A DNA stretch of 64,000 nucleotides from Isoetes taiwanensis (taxonomy: Eukaryota > Streptophyta > Lycopodiopsida > Isoetales > Isoetaceae), in assembly GCA_021234155.1 (NCBI GenBank), contig JAJEKV010000083.1, positions 1,453,932 to 1,517,931 on the forward strand, written 5' to 3'. This document shows positions 45,430 to 56,190 of this stretch, piece by piece; within the stretch, counting starts at the first letter, position 1, and every line of letters begins with the position of its first letter. Both the position numbers and the translations under genes were made by a program. Below the pieces are notes generated by a model that was not told the origin of the DNA, did not search any database, and saw nothing but the letters and a program-made list of their open reading frames with translations.

Positions 45430-45704
45430 GGTTTGGGTGCATATTCACACGGGGGGTGACGTAGGGCAGCGAGAGCCCTAATAATTGTATTTTGCACGTA
45501 CGAAATCAACACCATATAGTATTCCGCTTGAAATCTTATAGTATTTTGCGAATCTTGTTATACAGTATTTCAAATTTTGTACTTGCATACCCCACAAACG
45601 AGGAACTTTACGTACGGTGTAGATTAAGGAATAAGGGGTGAATATGCCTATCCAACAGCTCTCGTTGCCCGGAGTCACCCCCCGTGTGAATATGCACCCA
45701 AACC
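45430..45704. mobile_element. 275-bp element with 47-bp terminal inverted repeats
   Basis: The left arm 45430-45476 and the right arm 45658-45704 are inverted copies. Both outer ends read GGTTTGGGTGCATATTCACA inward, then CGGGGGGTGAC, with four mismatches in the last 15 bases. The centre is AT-rich and non-coding. No clear target duplication was found around the present ends, so exact boundaries and superfamily remain open. Confidence 0.6.
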
Positions 45705-46057
45705 GATGTGGAATAATGTGGGGACCGAATCTCGTGAAAATTTGGTTCGTCGCGTAAAAAATGTAATTATATGGCTATTTTGCTATAATTTTCATAGATT
45801 CATATAATTTTCATAGTTATACAAGAAATTTATCGCGGCAGTGCGAACATTTCTCTTCTCCAACCTGCTGCAAAAGAAGTTTTGTGCTAAGTCGAATAGA
45901 TCTCAATTCTGGACATCCTTGAGATGCGAAAGAACATGCAGGAGTTGTTGAACCTGCGCCATTGCCATCTGTTTTGCGCCCGTAGGATAGATAGGTGCTA
46001 TAACCGACTACCATGGGATTCCCATTATTTTCTGTCTCCTCTCTTCTTTTTATCGAT

Positions 46058-46350
46058 GGCTTGACAACTAGGCTATTACCGTGATGGATGTTCTTTTCAT
46101 TTATTTTATTTTATTTTTTGCATCGATGACGATCAGTAGGTTTTGGGCATTGGATGGGGTCAACCATTATCAATAGCTTGACCACTAGGCTGTTATCGCG
46201 ATGGATGTTCTATTTATTTATTTCATTTTAATTTTTTTATCCAACAATAGTTAGCGGGTTTTGGGCTTTGGATGGGGGTTGCCATTCATTGGATGGGGGT
46301 GGCCCATTATGAATAGCTTGACCACTAGGCTGGCATCGCGATGTTATTTA
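46058..46350. repeat. Three-copy degenerate tandem repeat, 114-140 bp
   Basis: Each unit contains GCTTGACNACTAGGCT, then ATCGCGATG and a T-rich part, then GGTTTTGGGCNTTGGATGGG. Units start near 46059, 46173 and 46313. Confidence 0.7.
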
Positions 46351-46500
46351 TTATATTCTTTTGTTACTTTTCTTTTCAACTGCTCAAAGAAATTTATCGC
46401 GATGACTTTGGGCCAGAATGGTGCAAAAGAGGCCCAAATCTGACTGGCAATGTGTGTTAAAGAAATCTTATATTCAGCTAGAAAACCAAGTATCTAGCTC

Positions 46501-46685
46501 CATTCAGTCGAGTCATCTCTAAAATGCTTCCAAGATTTCCTTAGATTCTGTGCAAATTCTCTTTATATTCTATTAGAATCCTTCAGTCGAGTCATGCCCT
46601 AGATGTCATCTCTAAAAGTCTTCCAAGATTCCCTTAGATTCTATGTAAATTCTCTTCATATTCTATTAGATTCCTTCAAAATCCC
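46501..46685. repeat. Two-copy tandem repeat, about 85-100 bp
   Basis: Both units carry TTCAGTCGAGTCAT, ATCTCTAAAA, CTTCCAAGATT, CCTTAGATTCT and TTCATATTCTATTAGA. The second has an extra 14-base piece. Confidence 0.75.
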
Positions 46686-46882
46686 TAACATTTCAAAAGA
46701 TAAGGTCCTACTTGGAATTTGAGCTTGCTTCACCAGCGAGTCATAGTTAATTATCTTTTTTCATCTTATCTTATTTAGTTTGTAATACACATATTTATCT
46801 CACATCGTGAAATGCATATGTAATGCACTCTTATAAGGAAAAATCAATATGTATTTTAAAGTTCGTAGATAATTTGGAATCA

Positions 46883-47520
46883 GTTTTGTTACAAATTATA
46901 TTGCTTACAGGAAATACGTCACACTATAGCAAATGCCCTTTGTTGTGGCAGTTAATCGGCCTTAGACTTTATCAACCATGGACGAATAGCCTTAACGTCC
47001 CAAGAATGGCTCTATTGACCATCTGATATCCCTCCTTCAAAACTTTATGTGTCACGTCTAGGATTCATATAACTCTGGCAAATTAGTCGAAACTGGTTGT
47101 TTAGCTTGCTCAAGGATCTGCACAAGCTCAGTTTCAAAGGAGGACTTGCCTCTCCAAGTCGTGTTTTGCAAAACAGAAATGCGACAATCGATAGTGAGAA
47201 AGGGAAAGTTTTGTCACAAATTATATTGCTTACAGGAAATACGTCACACTATAGCAAATGCCCTTTGTTGTGGCAGTTAATCGGCCTTAGACTTTATCAA
47301 CCATGGACGAATAGCCTTAGCGTCCCAAGAATGGCTCTATTGACCATCTGATATCCCTCCTTCAAAACCTTATGTGTCACATCTAGGATTCAGAGATATA
47401 ACTCTGGCAAATTAGTCGAAACTGGTTGTTTAGCTGCACAAGCTCAGTTTCAAAGGAGGAATTGCCTCTCAAGTCGTGTTTTGCAAAACAGAAATGCGAC
47501 AATCGATAGTGAGAAAGGAA
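46883..47520. repeat. Recent two-copy tandem duplication, 325-bp period
   Basis: 46883-47207 is repeated almost exactly at 47208-47520. The first 165 bases differ at only a few positions and the second copy has short deletions near 47430. No open frame of note. The low divergence shows the duplication is young compared with its surroundings. Confidence 0.85.
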
Positions 47521-47749
47521 AATCGATCCTGGGGCATAATGATGCGGCCGGAATTGTTTGTTAGAAGTGATAACATGGAGTAAAGCTCTCAACAGAAAAG
47601 TGAGCCTAATTTTTTTTTGCTTTGCAATGGGCACTCACATAAAGAAACAGAAGCAAATAAGCATAAATAAACTAGTAATGGTACCCAGCGTTGTTGGACG
47701 TAAGTTGAGAGCCTATAAATGTTTTGTGCTGCAGTGAGAAAAGCCCTAT

Positions 47750-49435
47750 ACCTTTCCCTTTCTGTTTCCCTTTCCCTTTTGCTCTATCCCATATTTCACT
47801 TTTTCTTATTTTCTATACACTTTTCTTTTTCTTTTCAGTTTTTTCCCATTTTTTTGCATATGTTTCCTTGTTTCCCCACCCCTTTCCTTCCTTTCCCTCT
47901 TCCCTTTTTCCAATAACCTTTTTCCCTTTCCTTTTTCTCCTTTCCCCACCCTTTCCTCCTTTCTCAATGCCCTTCTCCCTTTCCCTTCACCTTTTTCCAT
48001 GCCTTCTCTTTTCCCCACCCTTTTTCCATGCCTTTCCTTTTCCAATCATTTAGTCTTTCGCTTTTTTCCATGCCTATTTTCCCTTATCTTTTCCTCCATT
48101 TCCCAGCCTTTCACTCTTCCTTTTTTTGGGTTCCCTTTTGTCCTCCCTTTTTCTTTTTCCCCTCCCGTTTTCCATGCCCTTTTTACCTTCCCTTTTCCCA
48201 TCTCCTCACCCTTTCTCCCTTCCCCTTTTCTATGTTCCCTTTTTCTCTTCCCTTTTCCTATTTTCCTCTTTTCCTTTTTCCCATGCCCTCTCCCCTTTCT
48301 CCCCTTTTCCCTCCTTTATTCTTTTCCATTTCTCTTCTCTTACGCCCTTTTTCCCTTCCCTTTTTTTCCACCCCTTTCTTCTTTCCATTTTTCATGTGCT
48401 TTCCTTTTCTTCTTTTTCCCACCCTTTCCCACTTCTCTTTTTCCCGTGCGATTTTTTCTTCTTTTCCCCCTTCCTTTTTCTTTTCTCTTTTCCTTTTCCC
48501 ATGTTTTCTTCCCTTTTTCCCTCTGCTCCCCCACTTCCCCTCCCTTTTCCCTTTCCTAATGGATTTTTTTCCTGTTTTCCTCATTTTCCGATCCTTTCCT
48601 CGTGCCCTTTTTCCTTCCTTTCCTTTTCCTTTTCCCTTTTCCAATGCCTTTCCACATTTTTTTTCTTTTCTTATTTTCCTATACTCATTTTCCTCTTTTC
48701 CACACCATTTCTCTCTTCCCCCTTTTTTTTTCTTTTCTTTTTTCTATTTCTCCGCCATTTTCCTCTTCCCTTTTATCTCATGCCCTTTCCCCCTTCCCTT
48801 TTCTTGTTTACCTTTTTCCCTTTTTCTCATGCCTTTTTTTCAAGTTCCCTTTTCCCTTTTCCCTTTCCCCTTTTCTTTCTTTTCACTTTCCCTTATTTCT
48901 TCCCTTTTCCGCATCCTTTTCTTTTTCTCTCTTTTCCCTTCCCTCTTCCTCATTTTCCCAAGCTTTTACTCTTCCCCTTTTCTCGACGCGCTTTTTTCCT
49001 TCCATTTCCCTCTCTCTTTTTCTTTTTCCTTTTTCTTTTCCTTTGTCATTTTTCCCTTCCTTTTTCCTCTTTCTTCAACGTTTCTCTTTTTCTGCCTTTT
49101 CCCATGCCCTTTTTTTCTTCCATTTTCCATGCGTTTTTTCTCCTCCCTTTTCCCCTTTCTTCAATCTTTCCTTCTTCCTTTTTTTCCCGTGCCCTTTCCT
49201 CTTCCCTTTACCACTTTACCTCTTCCCTTTTCCCTTGTGCCCTTTCCCCAGGTACCTTTCCCCCCTCCCCTTTTCTTTCTTCTTTCCCTTTTCATTTTTT
49301 CATGCCTTTTTCTCTTCTCTTATCCCCACCCTTTTCCCTTTGCTTTTCTCCCTTTTCCCGTGCTTGTTTGCCCTTCACATTCTCTCTTGTCTCTTCCCTG
49401 TTCCTTTCCCCCTTTTTTCCTTTACCCTTTCCCCT
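47750..49435. repeat. 1.7-kb polypyrimidine (polypurine) tract
   Basis: Nearly every base on the plus strand is C or T, in CCCTTTTCC-like clusters. The few purines fall mainly in a recurring ATGCCCTTT or GTGCCCTTT motif spaced about 50-60 bases apart (for example near 48169, 48230 and 48280), which points to a degenerate satellite. All three plus frames stay open for hundreds of codons only because stop codons need purines, so these are not genes. Confidence 0.9.
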
Positions 49436-49739
49436 TAAGAGATCAAAGTACGACCAATCATGGTGGTGGTAAGTCGTGCAATAAATCTCGGCCTTCGGAT
49501 GCACTCAGATGATCTCTACCATTCAAATTAGGGCTTGATCCAATCCAAGAATTACGGTATAACATTATAATATAAGATAAGATAGCGGTCAAGCTTTATC
49601 TGGAGCAGCTTGAGGGAAGAAAAGGTTGGTTCGCTACTATGCCACAACAACAATAGTCTAGATAGATATTTATACCTTATACTTCCAATTGATTAGTAAC
49701 ACTTGCCATCATAGTATTTAACAGCTAGTATGATTCAAA

Positions 49740-52078
49740 CCTTGAGTTCTGATTTCATCGAATCGTTATCTTTATTCAAGGGTCCTGATTGGAGACCTAT
49801 CTCTTTGACCAACATCACCTATAAAATTTTGGCTAAATTGTTAGCTAATAGGCTCAAGCCTATTCTGGAAAGTGTTATCAGTCCCATTCAGACTGCCTTC
49901 CTCCCTGCTAGGAGTATTCTTGACAATTTCATTGGTGCATATGAAGGTTTACACTGGAACAAACTTTCCAAACAAAATTGCATGCTTTTAAAGCTTGACT
50001 TCAAAAGGGCCTTTGACACCATTAATTGGGATTTCCTGTACAAGGCTATGGAGTTTCTCGGTTTCTCACATCAGGTAATCAATTTGGTTTATGCATTCAA
50101 TAAAGATGCTAGATCTGCAGTCTTGGTCAATGGTTGTTCTTCCTCTTTCTTTCCTTGCAAAAGAGGAGTTAGGCAAAGGTGCCCCCTTGCCCCTTATCTG
50201 TTCCTTATTGTTGCTGAGATGGTGACCAAGGTTACAGTCAAACTCCAACAGACTGGACAAATTAAGTGTCTTCAGATGCCCAATGACAATAAGCCTCTCT
50301 CTTTGATGCAATATGCTAATGATACGTTTGTTTTCGGGCAAAAGTATGCTAGTGGGTATCAAAAAAACGCGGCCCCAGCACTTAGATCAGCACCCTGGAT
50401 GTACTATTCTATCATAGTATTCCACTTGTTATTAGTTGGAGTTGTTACATATTTCTATTGATTACCTAATTACCATGTGCTAGTACCAGTAACACCTTAA
50501 ACAAGCTGCCATATGGGGTGCTATATGAGTGCTGTCAGCATGTGTCCGGACGCTTGCTTTTGATACCCACCAGCATACTTTTGCCCTTTCTTAGAAGATG
50601 ATGGAAAAAGTATCTTCACCTTTTTATCTGCTATGGAGATCTTTGGTAAAGCCTCGGGTGTGCTATTGAACAGATCTAAATGCATGATTCTTTTGAATTC
50701 CACTAAGACTAAAATTGCAGATATACCAATTCTGGAGAAAAGCATAGCCACCAAGTTGTTGGGACTTCCTCTCGCGTCTGATATGAGTCTGCATGGTCTC
50801 TGGTCCTCAATCAGAAACAAAATCAAGAGGAAGTTTATGATGTATCCTGCCTCTCTTTCTTTGGCAGGAAGAGTGGAAATTGTGAATACAATAATTGCCA
50901 GCACACATATCTATTTCTCATCTGCAATTGTGGCAGATAAGGCAACATATGGAGAAATTGAGTCTGTCATAAGAAAGTTCATCTGGCAGGGAGATTACAA
51001 GGTTGCTTGGCAAAATCTTACTACCCCTATGGACTCTGGTGGCCTTGGATGTAAGGATCTCTTCAGACAAACACACAGGCCCTAGCTGCAAAGCTAGTAT
51101 GGCGTGCTCTATGCTCCCCTCATAAATCTCCTGCTATGTCTTTCATAAGATATTGGATTCAGCAATCTAAACCAGTGGGAAGCAATTCAATTCACCATCA
51201 GCTTCCAGACTCGGCTTTTTATCAATTAACAGCAGGTCCCCATACTTCTGGAGGTCTGAAATGAAGCCTCTCACTGTTTTCATGCAGATGACTTCAAGAA
51301 TGTAAGCTCAAATTTTCATTTCTTTTGGCATCATAATTTACATCCTACAGAGGCAGGCTGCTTGGTCTTTAAACACCCAAGGAAATATAAGGAATGGAGT
51401 GATGCAGGTTTCAAAACCATTGCTGACCTTAGATGTTATGGAAGATGGCTTACCTGGCAGGAAATGGCAACAAAAATTAGTAGTTCTCAGGTAAACAAGA
51501 AGATTTTCTCTTCACTCTCTTAGGCTTTGAGAAATTGGGAAGACTCGTCTGACTTTATTTCGTGGAGCTGTGAAGGGAAAAAGAACTACAGTGTGTCCAG
51601 AATTTATAGAATGACTATTCACTCTTCTGAACTCAAGGTCATTACAAAATGGGGATGTACACAACAGGAGGCAGTTAAGATAATTGTTGATGGTTGGCAG
51701 GCTTACTGTGCTAAAAAGATCCTCCTGTTCAAATGGCTGCTCTTGAACCAAAGTTTGTCCACCAATGACAGAGTAGCCAAATACAAAGTAGCATATCCTA
51801 ATGTCTGCCCATTGGGTTGTCAGCTCCCTGAGTCAAATTGCCCTAGACTTCTCCCCTTTTGGACTTGGGCTCAAAATATCTGTGCTGCCACCCCTGGTTC
51901 TTCATCTCAGGAATTCTTTGTCTTTTTGAGTTTTCCAAGTGCCTTCTGTGGCACTTTGAGAACCGTGGCCTCTAGTCTATTTGGAAACATCGAAATAGAA
52001 TCTTGCATTATTAAAAATCTTTCAGCCTTAATTGGCTTAAAGCTTGTTTCCAATCCTTGCTGGTCGAGACTGCCATAG
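49740..52078 (+). pseudogene. L1 ORF2 relic: reverse transcriptase and zf-RVT region
   Basis: The reading begins DWRPISLTNITYKILAKLLA, then 'QTAFLPARSILDNF', DFKRAFDTINWDFL (motif A), GVRQRCPLAPYLF (motif B, with Q-R-C where Q-G-C is usual) and YANDTF (motif C, where FADD/YADD is expected, so a catalytic Asp is replaced by Asn). After the MITE the frame resumes FLEDDGKSIF, EIFGKASGVLLNRSK and LAGRVEIVNT. A frameshift lies near 51080; TQALAAKLVWRAL continues, then stops. The stretch 51527-52078 holds the zf-RVT-like end (NVCPLGC and downstream) with its histidine lost. RNA-templated DNA synthesis would be abolished. Confidence 0.85.
50336..50586. mobile_element. 251-bp MITE inside the L1 reverse transcriptase
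   Basis: Terminal inverted repeats of 29 bp with one mismatch, starting GGGCAAAAGTATGCT. The element is flanked by a 4-bp direct repeat TTTC (50332-50335 and 50587-50590). Removing it and one TTTC restores the L1 reading frame exactly (V-F before, L-E-D-D after), which proves it inserted into an intact frame. Non-coding interior. Four-base target duplications are unusual: hAT gives 8, Mutator 9-11, PIF/Harbinger 3, mariner TA. The superfamily is not assigned. Confidence 0.8.
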
Positions 52079-52105
52079 CCCACAGAAGATGCAAGGGTTC
52101 AGCAT

Positions 52106-52546
52106 ATGACAAGAATTGGGATTCTCTCAGGAATTACCATGGTTTCTATGCTTTTTTTAAATTGTCTCTTACTGATGCTGATGTTGACAATGACAGATTT
52201 TGTAACGGAACACTATGATATGGTCATCCCTCCTGGTCGGGGGAGATATGACCCGAAGCCGACCTTTGAGCAGTGGATAAGGAGCCAGATCAAAGCAAAA
52301 ATGGTGACTCTGAAGCAGCACATCTGGGCTCAGACAGCTATTGGCGTTATCCTAGATTATGAAGATTTGTGGTGGTGGAATGATCTGAAGATTCATTTTG
52401 CTGCTAAATGGGAGGAACATTTTGATATAACTTCAGCGATTATGCTGCAATTCATGGTCCACACTCCTCTCGACTTGGATGAGCTCAAAACAGTGTTTTA
52501 TATAGTTCAGGTTGATCCATTGGAGTTTGCGCTGGGCTATGAATGA
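52106..52546 (+). pseudogene. Open frame at the 3' end of the L1 element
   Basis: From about 52190 a frame of roughly 118 codons is uninterrupted (PPGRGRYDPKPTFEQWIRSQ and onward) to a TGA at 52546, just before the 3' UTR. The preceding frame carries the L1 C-terminal text AIAHRRCKGSAYDKNWDSLR. It may be the natural C-terminus of this L1 family after one frameshift, or an additional tail domain. Not recognised. Confidence 0.35.
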
Positions 52547-52794
52547 AGAAATGGCCAAAACTGTCTTTTTTTGAACAATCACATAACTATTGGTGCCTCT
52601 CTATAATTTTGTGGTACAACGAATTTTGCCTACTAGCTGTGCTCTTTTCCATTCCCTTTTTTTGGGATAAGCATTGTAAAGGTTTATTTTTTTCCTTTGC
52701 AATTGCTGTATATATTAATGTAAGCTTCTTTTGCATGTAATATAAAAGCTGCTTTAACCTCAAAAAAAAAAAAAATAATAATAATAATAATGCA

Positions 52795-53639
52795 CAAAAT
52801 CTTTACATCAGTTATATATGATATTATGAGTCTGCCTATAAATTTTCCTTCAACCTATCCACGATGTGAACAATGTTACTAGTAATGATGATATCCAGCT
52901 TTAGGCCCTTTTCACATGATGTCTTAAAATATGGCTGTCCCTATACCTTCTATCAGTCATATGCATGGCAGTTCTATTTCTATCATTATTTGGATGGATA
53001 TTAGACCCAGCAATATTGTTAGCCATATCAGTCATAAAATAAAGATTTATCTACCTGCTGAATGAGCACATTTACATCCAAATTAGATGTTTGAGAGTTT
53101 ACCATTCTCAATCTTTTTCGAAATGCCTTTGGGTTTGAAAGCCTACATCAACTATCCAAAAGAACTGTTCCTGCAAAAAAAATTAGTTACGTTTCATATA
53201 CAACACCATTCAAAAAATAAGACACATAGAAATAAGTTGCTTTCACATTACAAAGTGCATTTTGCAGTCTTATACAAATGAGACACTAACAAACACTAGT
53301 GTGAAAACCATCATAAAATAAGACCATTTATTACTTTGAATATAATTGGTTTATAAGCAGTGCTATTTTATGGCGAGGGAAGTCCCCCTATATAAAATAA
53401 GACTCCATTTTCCTTAAAAGGAGGAACCGAGCCTATTCGAACCTACCTGAACTTAAATGAGAGATGTCTTATTTTTAATAGTATGGAAACAACTCCTCCC
53501 TCTTTAGCTTAAGTGGCATACTCTTATTGACAGTCTTGTGAAAAAGGCCTTAGACCCAATTTGATAAACATAGTAAAAAAGCATCTAAAAAATTTCTTTG
53601 AAAATGTGCTTCTTGTTATATGCTATACATGTGACATTG
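52795..53639. other. No supported gene
   Basis: AT-rich flank between the L1 tail and a LINE-X fragment. Nothing recognised on either strand. Confidence 0.5.
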
Positions 53640-53930
53640 AGCACGGCATCCGTACGGATGCTAGGATCATACCTTCAGGAGGTCATGGACATGCGAGATC
53701 AGCTATGTCCTCGGGCACGCACTTGACATGTACATACACATTTATTTCATGATGATGTATACTTGTACAGTTTGACAGCATTCTTATTACTGCCACGGTT
53801 TTTCCCTCGAAAACCCTTCGGGGCGGGGGTTTTTTAACCCGGACAGTAATAAGTTTGCTGCGCTCCTTCTGGGTCCCATAGGCCGATTGGTCTCAGTGGA
53901 CGATAAAAAAACTATTCTATTCTATTCTAT
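53640..53930 (+). mobile_element. LINE-X copy C, 3' fragment only
   Basis: About 290 bases: the last codons of the C-terminal domain (a LGSYLQEVMD-equivalent near 53660), the 3' UTR with ENE-like element (53783-53853), the hairpin AGGCC-GATT-GGTCT (53880-53893), seven A residues (53905-53911) and (TATTC)n to 53930. Severe 5' truncation. Confidence 0.8.
53783..53853 (+). ncRNA. ENE-like element, LINE-X copy C (best preserved)
   Basis: Perfect 10-bp outer stem CTTATTACTG/CAGTAATAAG. GG-TTTTT-CCC (U tract 53799-53803) faces GGGG-TTTTTT-AA-CCC (U tract 53830-53835). The apical CCC-TTCG-GGG hairpin is intact. A seven-A tract follows 50 bases downstream, a candidate third strand for a triple helix. 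Confidence 0.65.
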
Positions 53931-55439
53931 AATGCCATGTCAGTTTAATCGATAGAGATATGTAATAAACTATCAAAACATGTTAAAATGACAATTGAGC
54001 TATTTTTGTTTCATCATCATCAGGCTTGAAATCAATGGTTTAAATCCATTCTGTAAAAGGCTTCAAAAAGTGGCATTTGTTGAGAGTGTAGTTCTTTGAG
54101 ATATTGTAGTACATATAGAATTGCATATGGTGAGGCATTCTATCTATGTCACATTAGATCCTCAATTTTAGCTTGCAACCTTTAATATACATTTTATATT
54201 TGATGCTCGCTCCAATCTAAATATCCAAGCTTTATTTGCCTAAACTAGTAAGATCAATCATTTTACCGCAGGCATTACCATGCTATTTTAATTGGAATAG
54301 CATCTGGAATGTTTTTTATTCTTTTGCCTTTAATACTTGATTTTTCTCAAATGGCGAAGGCTTTTTAGATTGCTCCTTCTTAACCGGGGGGGGAGGATGT
54401 TTTGGCATATCCTAAGCATATCTAAAGGTCTAATATTTATGGTTATGTGTTTTGATAGATTTGCATATCTTATATGTATGCCAAAGGAAGAAAAACATCT
54501 GATAAGTTGGGCAACATTGGATTGTTTTTAGGTTTGAGGCCTGGTAGAATCTTCTCCATTCAAGGAAGGATTTTTGAGCCCCTAATCGTTAAAAATGGTC
54601 ATGGGCAATACAAATACTCCAATCTGAGAAGCAAACAAAAAATTCAATGGCTAGATTCTTGGCTACTAAATTTAGATTCTTCAGACTTAGAGATGTTTAT
54701 CTATAGATCTCAATGGCTAAGAAGATTAATTTCTCCAAACTTAAAGATGTTATTATGTCAATGTTTAATAAATCCATTATCTATATATTCACACAAGAGG
54801 TCATATGTCAATGGTTAATAAATCCAAACATAAGACATTGTCTACATATTCATAATGGAGGTGCACCATGACTACCTTGGATCATCTAATATGTCAATCC
54901 TATGGTCAGAGCATACATGGATACCTCAAGTTAGTCAATTGTGATTTGGGGTACATGTAGTTTCGAAATGTAATATACTTAGTTTTGAAATATCATAACA
55001 GATTCACCATGACTACGTTGAATCGTCTAATCTGTCAATCCTATGGCCAAAGCATAATAGGCACCTCACGTTGGTCAATTGTGATTTGGGGTAACTGTAG
55101 TTTCGAAATGTGGTATACTTAGTTTTGAAATATTATAGCAAATTGAGGACTCAAACCTCTGCTAAAATAATCCAATGCCTGTTAGAGAATGCTTTGACCA
55201 ATACAAGTACCAAGCAAATGTGATTAGTTTTCCAGATAAAATTTGATGACCTCTTATATTTGTTTTATAGGCTCGTGAACCTACTTTTTTGTGTTTTCTA
55301 TCTTGTATTCAAATTTGATTTACCATTACAGAATGATTTCAAAAGGGTGCCTTTCTATAAACACCTTAATTCCCCTCAAGGCCCTCCAAGTTATTGTGCT
55401 CTATATTTAAATAATGTCAAGATTCAAAGAGCTTACATT
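53931..55439. other. No supported gene
   Basis: AT-rich. Two diverged repeats of about 140 bases (near 54860-55000 and 55005-55140, sharing TTGTGATTTGGGGTA and GTAGTTTCGAAATGT) indicate a local tandem duplication. Confidence 0.5.
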
Positions 55440-56190
55440 GCAACATCTCGCAAATGGCACGGCTGCAAACTTAGACGACATGTAGGCGGAGTTGTTAAAG
55501 TGGGAAGTGCCACAAATTATCCCAATTTTGGCTAGCCTATTCAATAGGGCACTTCAAGAAGGCTCTCCTTGCAATGGATTGCTAGCAAAGTGGTTCCAAT
55601 ACATAGGGCAAGTGATCCTCATTACGTCAAGGGTTGTACTAGAACATCATATCATATACTTTCAGAAGGTGGTCAACATGGGAGACACCCATCTTCCAAA
55701 TCTTGCCTACACAATGGTCATGGGCTCACAACGTCTTAAAGCATACTAGAAGGAGAAATGAGCCATTTGCTTCTCCAGATGGAATATGCAGGTTCAGAGG
55801 TGCATATAGATAAACAATAACCAGGACCAAAATTATTGAAAGTAGTATCTAGACATGTGTTTCTTAAGTACACTTTAAGATGCTAGGGCTCTAGAAATGG
55901 TAAAGGTCTCACACTACAAAACTTTAATTAATCCGGTACCTATTGATGCATATACACATGAAGAAGTGTAGAATGACTGCATCCATTTGCACAAGAGCGC
56001 ATGACCTTAGAATTGAAACATGCAGATAGGCTCAAGAAAAACGAGGAGATAGGGTTTGCCAATGTTGCCAACTGGGAGTTATTGAAGATCAGTGCCACAA
56101 TCTTCAGACTTGCTCAGCATTTAGGCGAGGCTCCAAGAGATATAGCATCAACCAACTTAACAAACATCCAAAAGAAACTATTTAACTAAT
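55440..56190 (+). mobile_element. LINE-X copy E, old internally deleted relic
   Basis: Block 55500-55580 reads a LFNRALQEGSP segment from the pre-RT region. Block 55630-55740 jumps to LEHHIIYFQKVVNMGDTHLP, equivalent to the post-RT block of copies A and D. Block 55960-56190 reads a degenerate C-terminal domain (LELKHADR, then FANVANWE). The deletion between them removes the catalytic core. No ENE or tail is detected. It is the most diverged and most AT-shifted copy. Confidence 0.6.

Larger units (their letters stand above)
49740..52794 (+). mobile_element. L1-type LINE, 5' truncated, with poly(A)/(AAT)n tail
   Basis: The element starts within the reverse transcriptase finger region and ends with A13 followed by AAT repeats at 52761-52791. 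This is the classical L1 tail and differs sharply from LINE-X. A 251-bp MITE is nested at 50336-50586. The missing 5' part (ORF1, endonuclease) is typical truncation. GC content is similar to the host, unlike LINE-X. Confidence 0.85.

Noticed and set aside
47719-49512. Very long open frames (up to about 494 codons) of Phe/Pro/Leu/Ser on the plus strand and Lys/Glu/Arg frames on the minus strand
   Set aside because: They run through a polypyrimidine tract where stop codons cannot occur by composition. All frames are open at once and no protein family is matched.
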